This document shows, piece after piece, positions 24,125-35,933 of a DNA stretch of 64,000 nucleotides (its first letter is position 1; the number at the start of each line of letters is the position of its first letter). Position numbers and translations under genes: made by a program. The notes below the pieces were generated by a model that worked only from the letters and a program-made list of their open reading frames with translations, ran no database searches and was not told the DNA's origin. Location: NCBI GenBank assembly GCA_963281155.1, contig CAUJLY010000001.1, positions 7,688,001-7,752,000 of the forward strand, given 5' to 3'. Source of the DNA: Rhabditophanes sp. KR3021. Lineage: Eukaryota > Nematoda > Chromadorea > Rhabditida > Alloionematidae.

Positions 24125-25269
24125 TAATTTTTGTACAAAAAGAGTTGGTAGTGTGAAGGTTTATGTGTTGTTTGTTATCAATAAAGTTGATGTTACCCAA
24201 CCTGTAATTGAATTTAAAATTAGAATACAAAATTCAAAAAAGTTAAGTAAATAAACGGAAAAAAGGAAGCAAAAGTATAATTAAAAGGAAAGACAAGCTA
24301 ATGAAAAGAGACTCATTTGGGTGGATACAGATATATGTTACGAAGTAGAACGGCGCCCATAAAAAATATTCAAATATACCCACACATATTTAAACATTTT
24401 GTACTGGAAAGAAGGGACGACGTAAAGTAGCGGTACCATCAAAATGGCCGTTTCTTGTCGCAGGCGGCTCCGTTTTTGTGTTGATGGGAAGATTCGTTTG
24501 TCCAATGGATGTTGTTGATCAATAGTAAGTTTGTCGTTGTAAGAATGCTGTTCTTAGGTGTGTCAAGTTTTTGAACTTAAACTTTAAAGTTATTTCGGTT
24601 ATTATATTTTAATTATGAGAAAGGGTTTTCGTTATCAATTTTGTTATCAAAAGTGCTTTTAAGGTCAATGAACAATTGTCGATGGACCATACGAAGTGAT
24701 AATTGGAATTGATCAGCAATGGGAACGATAAAAAATGCTTGGAAATTGATATTTGATTAAACGAATTATTTTAATTAAACTTATATTGTCAAATTATTTG
24801 TCATATTAAACTCAAAAATTGTATTTATAATTGAATGTTCCTTACGCATAATAATCACCAATTTATTGGAAAAAGATAAAATTCCATGCACCTGATTCAA
24901 AAAACATTTCCATCACAACTTGTTCAATTAAAAATTTGTCACCTCCAAGCAACAATCATATAATCCAATCAACCCAAAAATGGAATTGGTCATTATATGC
25001 ATCAATTAATTAGCAGCCCTTTCCTTGGAGCCTCCAAATCCTTATCACGCTTTCAAAAAGATTTAATCCCCTTTTTATTAGATACGCACAAATACCTGAT
25101 AATAAGTATAACATACTTGATACCATGCTTAGATGGTATTTAAGAATGACTTTAGAAGAGATTTATTATTTAGCAAGTACTTATCAGCGCTTCCGTTCTG
25201 ATATCACTGATTATTACCTTTTTTGAAGTGGCTGGCATAAAGTACAACTTTATTTGGAGTTAATTTAGC
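24125..25269. other. Intergenic
   Basis: No supported gene. A 24-codon Arg-rich frame starts at about 24444 and then stops. The rest is AT-rich promoter and spacer sequence for the divergent sirtuin (-) and PLD (+) genes. Confidence 0.4.
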
Positions 25270-27008
25270 ATGGTTAGGGTTGATGTTTTGACACCTTTGG
25301 TGACTGTTGTTGTTACGGCTTTTGTGGTTTCCGGTGGTTGGATTGGGGTATGTGCTTTTATATTTTTAATGATCTTACAATTTTAATTTGTTAGGCTTAT
25401 TTTATTTTTGGACCAGACAAGACGTCTATGCAATGCATTTCATCAAACAATAACAATAATAATATAACTCCAAAAACTCCTTTGCCAACTGCTTCTTACC
25501 CAACTCAGTTGCCCCCAAATCCTTTTATCACAGACCCGCAATGTTCATCTTCTTGCGACTTCCAACTAGTAGAATCCATCCCAATTGGCCTGACCTACAA
25601 TGCCTCCGAAACCCTGTACACTCCAACTCATCTAATTTGGCAAAAGCTAATGGGCATGGCCAAAACCGACATCCACATCGCATCTTTTTACTGGTCTCTC
25701 CTCGGCAACGACACCGAAAACTCTCCGCCTTGGCATCCATCTATGCAACCAGGCACAGACGTCTTCAACTCGATTGTAGCTGCCGGTCAAAGAAATGTGG
25801 ACATCCAAATAGCTCAGAACTATGTGGAAGGTAAAATTGACTCGTTTATTCATTAATCCAATATTTCAAGGTGGTTACTTCGAAACCAATTACCTAGCCA
25901 GTCAGGGCTTAGCTACCGTCAGGACCCTAAATTTCGATAATTGGTTCTCAGGAGGCATTCTACACACCAAGGCAATGATCATCGATGGAAAGCATTTTTA
26001 TGTTGGTTCAGCAAATATGGATTGGCGTTCATTGATGCAAGTCAAAGAATTAGGTGTCGTAGGTTACAATTGCGAATGCATGGCTGCCGACATAGATAAG
26101 ATATTCCAAGTTTATTGGCATATGGGTTCACCAGGAGCCAAGTTACCAGGGAAATGGGCTCCTTCATTCGATACAGTCAGAAATTCACAAAATCCTATTT
26201 CAGTAAGGTTGAATCATCAAAATTCGGCTGCCTACTTTTCGGTGAGTGTTTCCAACTTAACCTTTTATCAATATGTCTATACTACAATGTTTGATTGATA
26301 AGACAACTATCCTTTATGATTTTACATTAATTAAATGGTCAATGGTTTCAGAGCTCGCCCCCACAATTTACGCCAGCTGGGAGATTAGGTGATGGTGATA
26401 ATATCGTTGAGATAATTAATGATGCCAAGGAATTTGTTTACATCGCCGTTATGGATTACGTACCAGCTACGTTGTACATGCCAGTTAATACCTACTGGAA
26501 TAATATAGACACGGCTTTAAGATCAGCAGCTTTTGATAGACGAGTTCATGTGAAATTACTGATGTCAAAGTGGAATCACACGTCAAGGGCCTTTTACAAA
26601 CATTTGAAAAGTCTAAGCGACATTAGCAAAGCCTTGCCTTGTGTAAGATATACGGCTGGAAATGGAGAAAAGTATTGTGAGAAAAACTCATGGGGAACTA
26701 TCGAGGTCAAGTTATTTGAGGTTCCAGAAGATGGGTTTGAATGGGCTGCTTATACTAGAGTTAATCACAATAAATATATGGTTACGGAGAGCACGGCTTT
26801 TATTGGAACTTCAAACTGGTCGGGCGATTACTTCTTGACGACTGGGGGAATCGGTCTAGCCATCAAGTCACAAGACGCCTCAACTCAAAATCAAGTTGCG
26901 GCAGATCTTTCTGAAAAAGTATTCTTAAGAGATTGGAACTCCAAATATGCAACTTCAATAGACCACTTCGACGCCAACGGTAACTCATTACCGAAAGATG
27001 AAGAATGA
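25270..27008 (+). CDS. PLD3: PLD3/PLD4-like 5'-exonuclease of the phospholipase D superfamily
   Basis: Four exons (25270-25347, 25395-25830, 25871-26241, 26352-27008) encode 513 residues. Type II membrane protein: short cytosolic end, membrane anchor around LVTVVVTAFVVSGGWIGAYF, then a lumenal domain. Two HKD half-sites are present: HTKAMIIDGKHFYVGSANMD, and HNKYMVTESTAFIGTSNWSG with Glu in place of the canonical Asp, as is typical of PLD3. Other PLD3-like blocks are IHIASFYWSLL, VNHNKYM and VFLRDWNSKYA near the C-terminus. Vertebrate PLD3/4 are lysosomal 5' exonucleases for single-stranded nucleic acid; I infer a similar role. The 40-110 nt introns have matching phases. Intact, normal length. 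Confidence 0.92.
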
Positions 27009-27870
27009 TAGTTTAAACCTATAACTTTATAAATAACTTTTTCTTGTACATATAATTATAAAGATGACACCAAATAAAATGGTTTGATTTATCTTTTGTT
27101 AGCGTGACTCTTTTTTATGACTGCCGATAATTTTAGTTACCGCATTCCATACATTTTTAATTATATTTTACCATATGTGTTTAGAGATCATCTGAATGCA
27201 GTAAAAAATATTATTATTTGGTTTGCATGTCTGTATTTGTGATCATGTGCCGCCACATCTAACATAATCTGAATACAAATTTCAGTAATTAAACAAGAAA
27301 TTATAGATGATGTTGGAGAGTATTTGGTTAAAGTTTGATGGAAAGTGGAAATTAAGATTGTTTGTTTAACAGTAGTCTAAAAAAGAGAAGGTGGTTTGTA
27401 GTTTTTGAGAGTATGTAAATATGATATAATTTATTTATCAACTGAAAGTGTTTGACTGTTTGTTAGCAACGACACATTAATTTATGTTTTGGAGAGAGAT
27501 GACGACATTATACTTAATCTTGTTAAAGAGATAGGAAAGCTGTAGCTTAAAGGCACATACAACTCCTCACTATCACTTCAATTTTCATTTCGTTTTTGAT
27601 TAATTCATAAGGTGATTAAGTCGGCAAAGAGAGTTACCATTGTCTTATCATAGATCACTTACTCGAAAGTGGGGGGCTTAAGACGAAAACTAGATATAAT
27701 ATAAATTACATATATTTATAAGAAGATGCTTTGAAGGCGGTATTTTAGATTTGTGTATCGTTGAAGGGGTATTTATAAATCACAAGTATATCAAACTTTA
27801 CATCATATCCTCTCATTTATCAAAATATTGGTGTCTTACATGTGTTTTACTAATATTTTTATATTTTCAG
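27009..27870. other. Intergenic
   Basis: 3' flank of the PLD gene, with AATAAA at about 27074. No other gene recognised. Confidence 0.4.
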
Positions 27871-28504
27871 AGAGAATGTTTGGGTCCATTTGATAGGAAA
27901 TATGTTTCTGCCAAGGCAGCTTTTACTGGCCAATTAGCTGTTCCTAGACATATTCAACAATATTATGTTATAAAGTTAAATTGAAATCTTAAATTGTTAC
28001 GAAAAGGAGTTCAATACTATTCGCAGAATATTGTGACAACAAAAGACAATACATTACATTAAAAATGACTGAATGGGTCTATTGTGCCAGTTTCAATCCG
28101 AAATTACCGAAACTGTCCCACTACCCATTACCACACCTCAATGAATTTTTGTTATTTGCCGTGGCTTAAACTCCAGATAGTTATAACCGATTACTTTGAT
28201 GTTAATGCGCCCGAAACAACTGTTTCGTGTAAGTTGATCTTCGTTTTATTATTTATCTAAACGTCTTTTGTTTTCAGTCAAATCGTCAAAGTTACCAAAT
28301 TCAATCAAATTACACAACACCAGTCTTTTAAGTATCCCCATTAGATTTGTCTTTGTTAAAAAATTAGTAGTATTCAAAGGGAAAAAATATGTTCAATATA
28401 TCTATTCTTTTGTTCTCACAATCTTAAGTTTGGCACCCTTTTTCTTTCCAATTAATAAGTATCTCAATTTACTTTACTGCAAAAATATCAAACAAATCTT
28501 ATGA
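27871..28504 (+). pseudogene. Scattered exon-like fragments, no recognised family
   Basis: An ATATTTTCAG acceptor at 27870 is followed by 36 open codons (RECLGPFDRKYVSAKAAF... ending VIKLN). At 28065 a short frame, MTEWVYCASFNPKLPKL, runs into a stop, while the overlapping frame (CYLPWLKLQIVITDYFDV) continues to a good donor at about 28229 and a TTTTCAG acceptor at about 28278, then 75 more codons to 28504. The pieces look coding but need a frame change, so this is probably a decayed gene. The product is unknown. Confidence 0.3.
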
Positions 28505-29297
28505 ATGTTGATCAACCATCGTAATATTCAGCTACACCAACCATCCGTACCAAATAATTTGACAACCAATATTCATGGCAACAAACTCTCACATCTTGGT
28601 GTTTTTTATTTAGAACCAGTTTCGTTTTTATATATATACATTACAATATCTATCCAAATATATTTAGCACCTATAATAATGCCTTGTTCTTTATTTTTTC
28701 ATGTTATTTTTTATCATTTATAAGAACAAAAATAAACTGTATTAAAATTTGTTTATTTGATGGTTTTAACACAATTTTTATAACAAAATAAAATTAGCTT
28801 ATTTGATGGTTGTATCATTTTAGAATGAAATACAGCCAATATATTATTGAATGGTTTCGCTGTCTGTCTTATTGCAGTTACCATTTTGTTCATGACAATG
28901 TCGTATCTATTTATAAAAGTTTATATTATCAATTGTTAAACATTGATTTTAAGTTTGATCTATTGTAGCTTATATGTGTATAGGTTAATTTAGTCATTTA
29001 AACTTGTTGTAATGACACAAAATTAGCATATATACAAAAACTTTTATCGGATTTTAAATTAGTACACTGAATTTATTTAAATTTTGATAAAACTCTCACG
29101 CAGAAAATAAAATGACGAAAACATTGGTGCTACGTTACTTGATGAATCGTTAAGACTGATGATGTTTTACCGATGAAACAGAAGTCAATCACTCTTTCCT
29201 TTTATTTAAAAATTAGATCGCTATTTGGATGCTAATTTTTCTTTTTCTTCTTTCTTATATGCTTTATTCTTTGATAAATCTAAGTTAAACCCTTTTT
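28505..29297. other. Intergenic
   Basis: Very AT-rich, low-complexity sequence upstream of the DnaJ gene. Nothing recognised. Confidence 0.4.
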
Positions 29298-29301
29298 AGA
29301 C

Positions 29302-29931
29302 ATGGCCACTTGTTACTATAAGTTATTAGAAGTTCCTAAAACGGCAACGCCGGAAGAAATGAAAAAGTCATATCGAAAACTGGCGCTTAAGTATCACCCT
29401 GGTACAGTTTATGATTAGCCACAATTGTTTATTAATTTTTCAGATAAAAATCCAAACGGCACTGTACAATTTCAGAAAATCCAAAAAGCTTACGAAGTTT
29501 TATCAGATCCAGATAAGAAAAGGAATTATGATTATGGTGTGCCTGTAGATGGACAAGGATCATCCGCTTCACCTTTCACCGGTCAGCAGTTCAACTTTGC
29601 GGATATGTTCGGAAACGGCGGAGCAGGCTTCGGGGGTGGAAGAACATACTATAGGACAGCAACGTTTGGCGGGGGAGGTAACGCAGACATGTTCGACTTT
29701 ATGGATCAAATATTTAGTGGAGGTGCTCATCAAAGACGAGGTGGTCATTTCCATCAACCTCGATACCAACAAAGGCGACCACAACCCCAACAAAATCAAG
29801 AACAAAGTAACTCTGGAGAAGGAGGTGAACCCGAACAAGAAGATGGAGTCAGAAAAAGTCTGGTCAGCATTTCCTTGTTTATATTCTTCGCAGATCTCTT
29901 CATCAGATTCATGCAGGCTATATTGCGTTAA
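29302..29931 (+). CDS. DnaJ (Hsp40) co-chaperone with C-terminal membrane anchor
   Basis: Two exons (29302-29401, 29444-29931) encode 195 residues. J-domain at 1-65: [34 protein letters not shown]; the essential HPD is assembled across the 42-nt intron. Then [17 protein letters not shown], a Gly/Phe-rich region with NFADMFG and [13 protein letters not shown], a Gln/Arg/Pro-rich linker, an acidic patch and a final hydrophobic helix ([18 protein letters not shown]). It is therefore a tail-anchored type-B J-protein that recruits Hsp70 to a membrane, probably the ER. CCTTTTTAG ends two bases before the ATG and is probably a spliced-leader acceptor. No zinc-finger or C-terminal substrate domain. 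Intact. Confidence 0.9.
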
Positions 29932-30408
29932 ATGGGTAATAAGTTGGTTGTGCTCCCAAAGGTTCTGTATTTTAAGAAGTCATAAATATAAAAATATATA
30001 CATTCCACCTTTCTACTTAAAAGGTGGTCAAACCTAACATGTAACAGCACGATTGGTGTAATAAATTTAATTAGAACAACTTATTTTTTGTCTTGTCTTT
30101 AATTCATAAATTATATTTTAGCATATCTAGAATAAACATACGATTTTGTATACAATTTTCAACATATTTTGTTTTTGATTGTAAATTAGCAAACTTTTAT
30201 CAACATTGTTTTATTAAGTTCAGGTAACATGGGGATAAAACATATAAGTTCCTGTCTGAACAAATCTAAAACTTTAAATTGTCATACGTTAAACTGCATA
30301 TTCTTATTAGTGAAAAATTATGGTTGGCTAAGAAGTCTGCTGTTAAGCATATGCCTCATTATGCTTATCATTTCACAATGAACGAGCTTCTGTTTTTTCG
30401 GAAAGGAA
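29932..30408. other. Intergenic
   Basis: 3' flank of the DnaJ gene. No gene seen. Confidence 0.4.
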
Positions 30409-30640
30409 TAATAGTGATACCAAAATTTTCAGAGTTATAGTGATATCACTGATATAATAAGTGATAATTTTACTCAAACGGAGCTCTACTATCACTTTAA
30501 ATTTATATAAATGCTTTATTTGTCATAAACAATGATATTATTATAGTTTTATTTAAAAACTCGCAAAAATCAAAAATTTAAAAAATCTTAAGTGATAATT
30601 GAATTTTCAGAGTAGTGGTATCACTACCAGTGATACATAG
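30409..30640. repeat. Cluster of GTGATA/TATCAC elements with a direct repeat
   Basis: At least seven GTGATA or TATCAC hexamers in about 230 bp, including the 12-bp palindrome AGTGATATCACT at about 30439 and two TTTTCAGAGT(T)A...TATCACT direct-repeat copies (about 30425 and 30604). It could be a degenerate mobile-element end or a cluster of GATA-type (TGATAA) factor sites. Confidence 0.35.
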
Positions 30641-32651
30641 GCCCTGGGCATGAATAATCAGGTATCATTGTTATGAATAACTAAAATAAAGCTAGTATTT
30701 ATCGCTGTTTCCCTGAATATTCTTAACGATCAAGTATTATAAATTAGGATATGCAAGATCCGGCTCATTATAAGTAATTATCTATAAAAAGTGTAATATC
30801 AATGATAAAACTGATGGTTATTTAAATTAAAGCATTTTTACAAAAAAGTATTTTATGTGTGTTAAAAACTCCTGAAATTAGTATCAACTGAGTATATTTA
30901 TTCTAATTATTTTTGGAATGCTGTAAATACCGCAGATTCGGATGGGAGATATTTTGTATTTCATGTACTGAACGATTGTGATTACTACTGTCACTATAAC
31001 CGTTATTGTAATTTCGTCATTTAATGATAGTATTTGTACCTTTAAATTTACACAAGCATCGACGACTACCCAGTTCGTAAAAATAAATCAGCCACAATAA
31101 TTTATAATGGCAAGGATATGATTTACCCTAAAATAGTTTAGTTTATGGGGCCCTTTATTTTACTACGTTTTTGTATCCGTTAGAACATCATGTCTGACTT
31201 TACAAACAGATATATAATGCATTTAAACAAATTTTTTTCAAATTTAAAAAAAATTAATTGTTTATGATTTCATGCTTTGTTATTTGATCTGAATAGTTAT
31301 TGTTACGAATAGAAGATGATAATAACACAAGATATATGTAGACTGAATTTATTGTGACTAAATTGTCTTAAATAGGTGCAAAGCGATGACGGAGGCAAAG
31401 TTTAACTATATAAATGTGTACCATGTGACAGTTATCATAAGTATTAAGAGAAATTCAGGTAGATTAAATATCTTTCTTAGTAGTACATGCATATACCTCT
31501 TTAAAAATCATACTAAAATGATACATAATGAAATCATTTGTTATAAATCATCAAAATATTTTATTTACATTATATAGTACACTTTTTTATAAATGCGGCA
31601 AGCGCATAAAGAAAAAACAATAGCTCCTTGGAAGACAATACAAATGACATGTTCAAAATTAATTTATATGGGATTTAACGACTGTTTTGATGAAAGATCT
31701 TTATAAAATTAACAAACAGTTGGCAGATGCTAACATTGAAGTTAATGACTATGTTCGGTAAAAATGTCTCCAACAACCAAATGGAGACGATTGTAAGTCT
31801 CTATTGTGGTACGCAAATTCTAAACAATCATTATTCTTAAAAAGTAACTAAATTGAGAGCACTTTGTTCGGATGTTGTATGATTCTAATATTTATTAAGA
31901 TATAATAATCTCTTTTTAATTATTTATTTTATTCTAAACTAGCTGCCAATAAACTAAAAATATAATATATATACTGTGACTTTGTGCTGTAAAGAGATAT
32001 AAATGCATCTCTTTGAATGTTGTTATCAACGACGTTAGCTTTTCTCATAACACCTATTTTGCATTATCAGTATTTAATATCATTGTATTATATAGCAAAT
32101 GTAAGGTACTATTATATTTGCCTCTTTTTTACCTCTAGAAGGTGATCTTAAATCACTTTAACTACTTTTATTGTATAAAGAATGTGTTCTAGTCACAACA
32201 TCCTTTATCTATGAAAGATGGCATTCTTAGCCTACCTTATAACTTGGTACTTCGGATATTTAGCTGATATGGCTTTAACTATCTTTAATAAATCTATACT
32301 AATGTTCATGCTTATTTACAGTGCATTTTTCTGTAATTTGCAATGTATACCAAAAAGTATATATTATTATATATAATTCGCAATAATGTAAAAAGTTTGT
32401 TTTTGCGAAGTTTATTATAAAGTCTATAATATTAATACACTTTGCAATGGTAAAAATTATTTTTAAGGACTAGGTGCGGTTTCAATTCAGGAAATGAATT
32501 TTCGTCTGGGTGATATATGCAGGAGGGATATTTAAAGTAATGAGTCCTCGTCAGCAAGTAAATATTTTTTATTAGAACAAAATATTGGTGTTATTAAACA
32601 TATTCCATTTCCTTCAAATTACATGCATCACACCCAATGTTTGATTGGCAT
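30641..32651. other. Gene-free AT-rich stretch
   Basis: About 2 kb with no supported gene on either strand. The 63-codon frame at 31386-31577 has no conserved feature and drifts into low complexity. Confidence 0.4.
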
Positions 32652-33127
32652 TTAGAACACGAAGTAATTATAGGATGTGTTTCTTGGGAAATTTGAACTT
32701 TGGAAAATCTGTTTTGCATTATTGTATCGACAGAGTAATATGGTTATGATAATAAGAATTGGGATAAATACAAAAGAACACAAATACCACATTTTTGGCC
32801 AAATATTAGCTCGTTCTTTAACAATATTGCAGAAGTTTCTTTCACAATAAGCACTATCTGGTGAGTAAGCCATGTCATTCAAATTGAGAAGACAACCCTG
32901 CTTATAAGACTTTACTCCTTTGTATTCATTAGTTCGATAGAAGCATGATTTTCCAGTACATGTGGAGTTGCAATTGATATTGCCATTGAGGCAATTAAAA
33001 CATATGTACTCTGTAATATTTCATAATTAAGGATACTTAATAATTTACCTCTGTCACTTGCTTGAATCATGGAACTTTGAAGAAAACATACTGCGAATAA
33101 AATTAAGAACATAGACGTTCTCATCAT
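32652..33127 (-). CDS. Ly6/uPAR-like (three-finger) single-pass membrane protein
   Basis: Two exons (33127-33049 and 33010-32652, 38-nt intron) give 145 residues. A signal peptide (MFLILFAVCFLQSSMIQAS) leads into a Cys-rich ectodomain: CFNC, then CNSTC, CFYR, GCLL, YC and a terminal NFCN. This fits the Ly6/uPAR three-finger pattern, which ends in a conserved Cys-Asn. A transmembrane helix (WYLCSFVFIPILIIITILLC) and a short polar tail follow, so it is membrane-spanning rather than GPI-anchored. Nematodes have many such proteins, some of them receptor or channel accessory factors. The specific role is unknown. A disulfide count and structural model would test the family. Confidence 0.65.
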
Positions 33128-33780
33128 CTTAGTATTTTTATTTCGAAATCTGACTACTTATAAAGAAATGAAGTCACTTTAATATATGGCTGTAGATTTA
33201 TAAGGAACTATTTTGTCATAAACAGTAATAATTAACATCACATATTTATATGTAGATTTATTTTAAACAATAAGAATGAATCACAACATGACTAATCAGC
33301 AATATTCTGTATTATTTATAATATATTTCATTTAATTATAATTTACAGTGGTATGATTGAAATGATGAAGTGTTTATTTGATAATATATGTTGAATAAAT
33401 CATACAAAAATTGACTAACAATTATAAATATTAACTGAACCAACATATTTTGAACAACTCTTTTATATTCACAAATTTTTAATTAATGTAGGTATCGAAT
33501 CTATTTTGGTAATTAACAAATGATTATGAGTCATTAAACACCATAGATGATATAAGTTTAATCAAGGCTATTAAAGAAATATAACGGGAGTAATGAGATC
33601 ATTTTTTTATTTTTTGTAATTATATTAAGCTAAGATAAATGTTGTTTGAAAAAGTAAGTATTTTCTATTTTGATCAATCTTAAAGTGACAAACGGTGGTA
33701 TTTCTTGTGGTTGTTTCTGTAAGTTAGAAGTAGTTAGAAAAATTATATGAGTATTAATAGGATCTTGTAGAGAACAATTT
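33128..33780. other. Intergenic between divergent genes
   Basis: AT-rich spacer; no feature recognised. Confidence 0.4.
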
Positions 33781-34640
33781 CAAATAGATCGTAATGCTCC
33801 TAAGGACGAAGATAACAAAGTTTACAAGATCTTTCTCATTAGTGGAATTAGTTTGATAATTCCATTTGTTTTTATGGCATCCTTTGTGAGCTTTAATAAT
33901 GTTAATATTAATTATTTGTTTAGTTTGATCAATCCGTCAATAACGACGTGACATCATCGTTGGCAATTACAGCAATCTTGATATATCCCCTGACAATAAC
34001 AACGCCAAGGCATCGTATGTTAACTATACCAATCTTTTTATGTTTTGTGCTTTCACTCAATTAATGAATGTGATTGGAAATACCTTCAATATATTAAAAA
34101 GCAAAGAAGGAAAATGTGTCGTTACAATTAATCGTGCTCTTCAATTTTCCTTTCTGTGTATCCTTCGATTAATTGTTGTATTACTTTGTGTTCAAATTAC
34201 AGAATGGGATTCATTTGTGTGTTGGTTGCGAATAATTGGAATTTCAGCGTTGAACTTTGCCCTTGGAATTCATCGAAGCAGTTTATTATCATTGATTTCT
34301 AATTTTCCCTGAACTGCATAAATGCGGTTTTAATTGAAAATGGTGTCGCGGGATGTTTTGTTTCAATTGCGTACTTAGCTGCATAAGACAAATCATTCTA
34401 TTATATGCTTTTTTTCTTTATAATTCCATTATTGGGATAGCAGTTAGTTATTTGAATACAGATGCATTTGAATCTAAGTATTTTGAAGATTTTACTAAGT
34501 CCGATGAACTTGGTATAGAAATGAAACCACTTCAGTCACCAGAAGCTAACCAGAATAATGATACTACAACAATTGGCAATTGTGTATCAGAAGTAAAAAA
34601 TGGTGAAGATCAAGAAGAAGATTGTACCCTAAAACCTTAG
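33781..34640 (+). pseudogene. Multi-pass (7TM-like) receptor, frameshifted
   Basis: Membrane-protein sequence in several frames. An exon after a TTGTAG acceptor carries VYKIFLISGISLIIPFVFM (helix). It joins by a 39-nt intron (about 33888-33926) to TSSLAITAILIYPLTITTPR in one frame, whereas NLFMFCAFTQLMNVIGNTF and LCILRLIVVLLCVQITEWD continue in another (34040-34312). INAVLIENGVAGCFVSIAYL lies in a third, then VSYLNTDAF and a polar acidic tail ending at 34640. The pattern of about seven helices plus a tail suggests a nematode serpentine receptor with at least three frameshifts. No subclass is assigned. Confidence 0.45.
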
Positions 34641-35852
34641 AACAACAAGATATCAGCATTAATTTCGCATGTCGAAATATCCCAGTAATCCTATTTAAAT
34701 CATAAAGCCCTTAATTTTAAAAACAATTTAAAAATAAGACACGTTTATATTATTTGTTAAACAAAAGTTTAAAAAAGACCATTTATAAATGTTTGTTTCA
34801 ATTAAATCTTACAGATTTAGGAAATTAATAATTTAATAGCAGAAAATATCAAACTAATTTATGTCTATTAGAGACCTCTTCAAATCTCATTCCAAAATTT
34901 GGTAGCAGAATTGTTATGGAATCCTGAACGCATACTAACCTCAAACTGGGTTTTTTAAACCATCTCAGTTTATTCTAGTTCTCTTCTTATACTCAACTAC
35001 ATGAGAGTCCGAAGTGGGTCACTTTTGATTTGACTTCGGAATAAATTAAATATGTTAGTATATAATCTGCTACTAAGATTAATGAAATAAGTTTACAAAA
35101 ATCAACTTACAATTGATTGTTACAATTCAGCATTTCGGAATCAAAGGAGAATTGTTTATGATTAAAATGATCTTAATCAATTTACGATAACAACTTTTGC
35201 CAATGGATATAATTATGAGTTAAGATTTGATAATCAATATAAAGTTATTAATAAGAGCTTTGTAAACTAAATGTTTATAAGTTTCACTGCTTATCAATTT
35301 GAAAAAATAAACCATAATATTAAATCCAAACTAAGGGTTCATTTAAATAGTCCTTAATCCAACGACGTTAATGATCGGATTAACTAATCATTTGTTTTTA
35401 ATTTAAGCTGTCCTTCTTTGCATGAGTTATTTTTAGACTGTTTCAATTTTTAGTAAACCACCATCTTCGTTTTAATAAATTTATTACATTAGTTAGAAGA
35501 TTAAAGATTTTATACTATTTAAGAATATCACAACCATTATATTTGTTTTAATCCTTGATTACACCAAAATACAGTTGATTCGTTTGTCATTGAAACTATG
35601 CCTAACCACATTTATCCCTACTAATATTTGGACGATACTTTTTAATAAATTCAACTCTGAGAGATTCGGTACAAATTGATGGCAATGCTCAGTAATAATA
35701 AATACAGATCCAATCACAAAAAGCATCTTATTATTATCCATATTCCCTTTTTATTGAATAAAAAGATTACTAAGTCTCTAATTTTGGTTGTAATGCAATG
35801 AAACAGTCAAAAAGTTGTTTTTAGGGATGAAAGCAATTAGCTCCGAGTTGAC
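34641..35852. other. Intergenic
   Basis: AT-rich, no protein gene supported. The 60-codon frame at 35559-35741 (-) shows nothing conserved. Confidence 0.4.
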
Positions 35853-35857
35853 AAAAA
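35853..35857 (-). terminator. RNA polymerase III terminator of the tRNA gene
   Basis: Run of five T on the tRNA strand, about four bases after the tRNA 3' end. Confidence 0.75.
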
Positions 35858-35861
35858 GATA

Positions 35862-35933
35862 CTCCCAGCCAGGGAATCGAACCCTGGTCTCGCACGTGAC
35901 AGGCGCGGATACTCACCACTATACTAGCTGGGA
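35862..35933 (-). tRNA. trnD(GUC): tRNA-Asp (GUC)
   Basis: 72-nt tRNA without intron. Acceptor TCCCAGC/GCTGGGA with discriminator G; D-arm and A-box TAGTATAGTGGTGAGTA, typical of tRNA-Asp; anticodon loop CTGTCAC with GTC; anticodon stem CGCGC/GTGCG with one G-U; T-arm and B-box GGTTCGATTCC. All stems close and a T-run follows. Charged with Asp, reads GAC/GAU. Confidence 0.96.
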
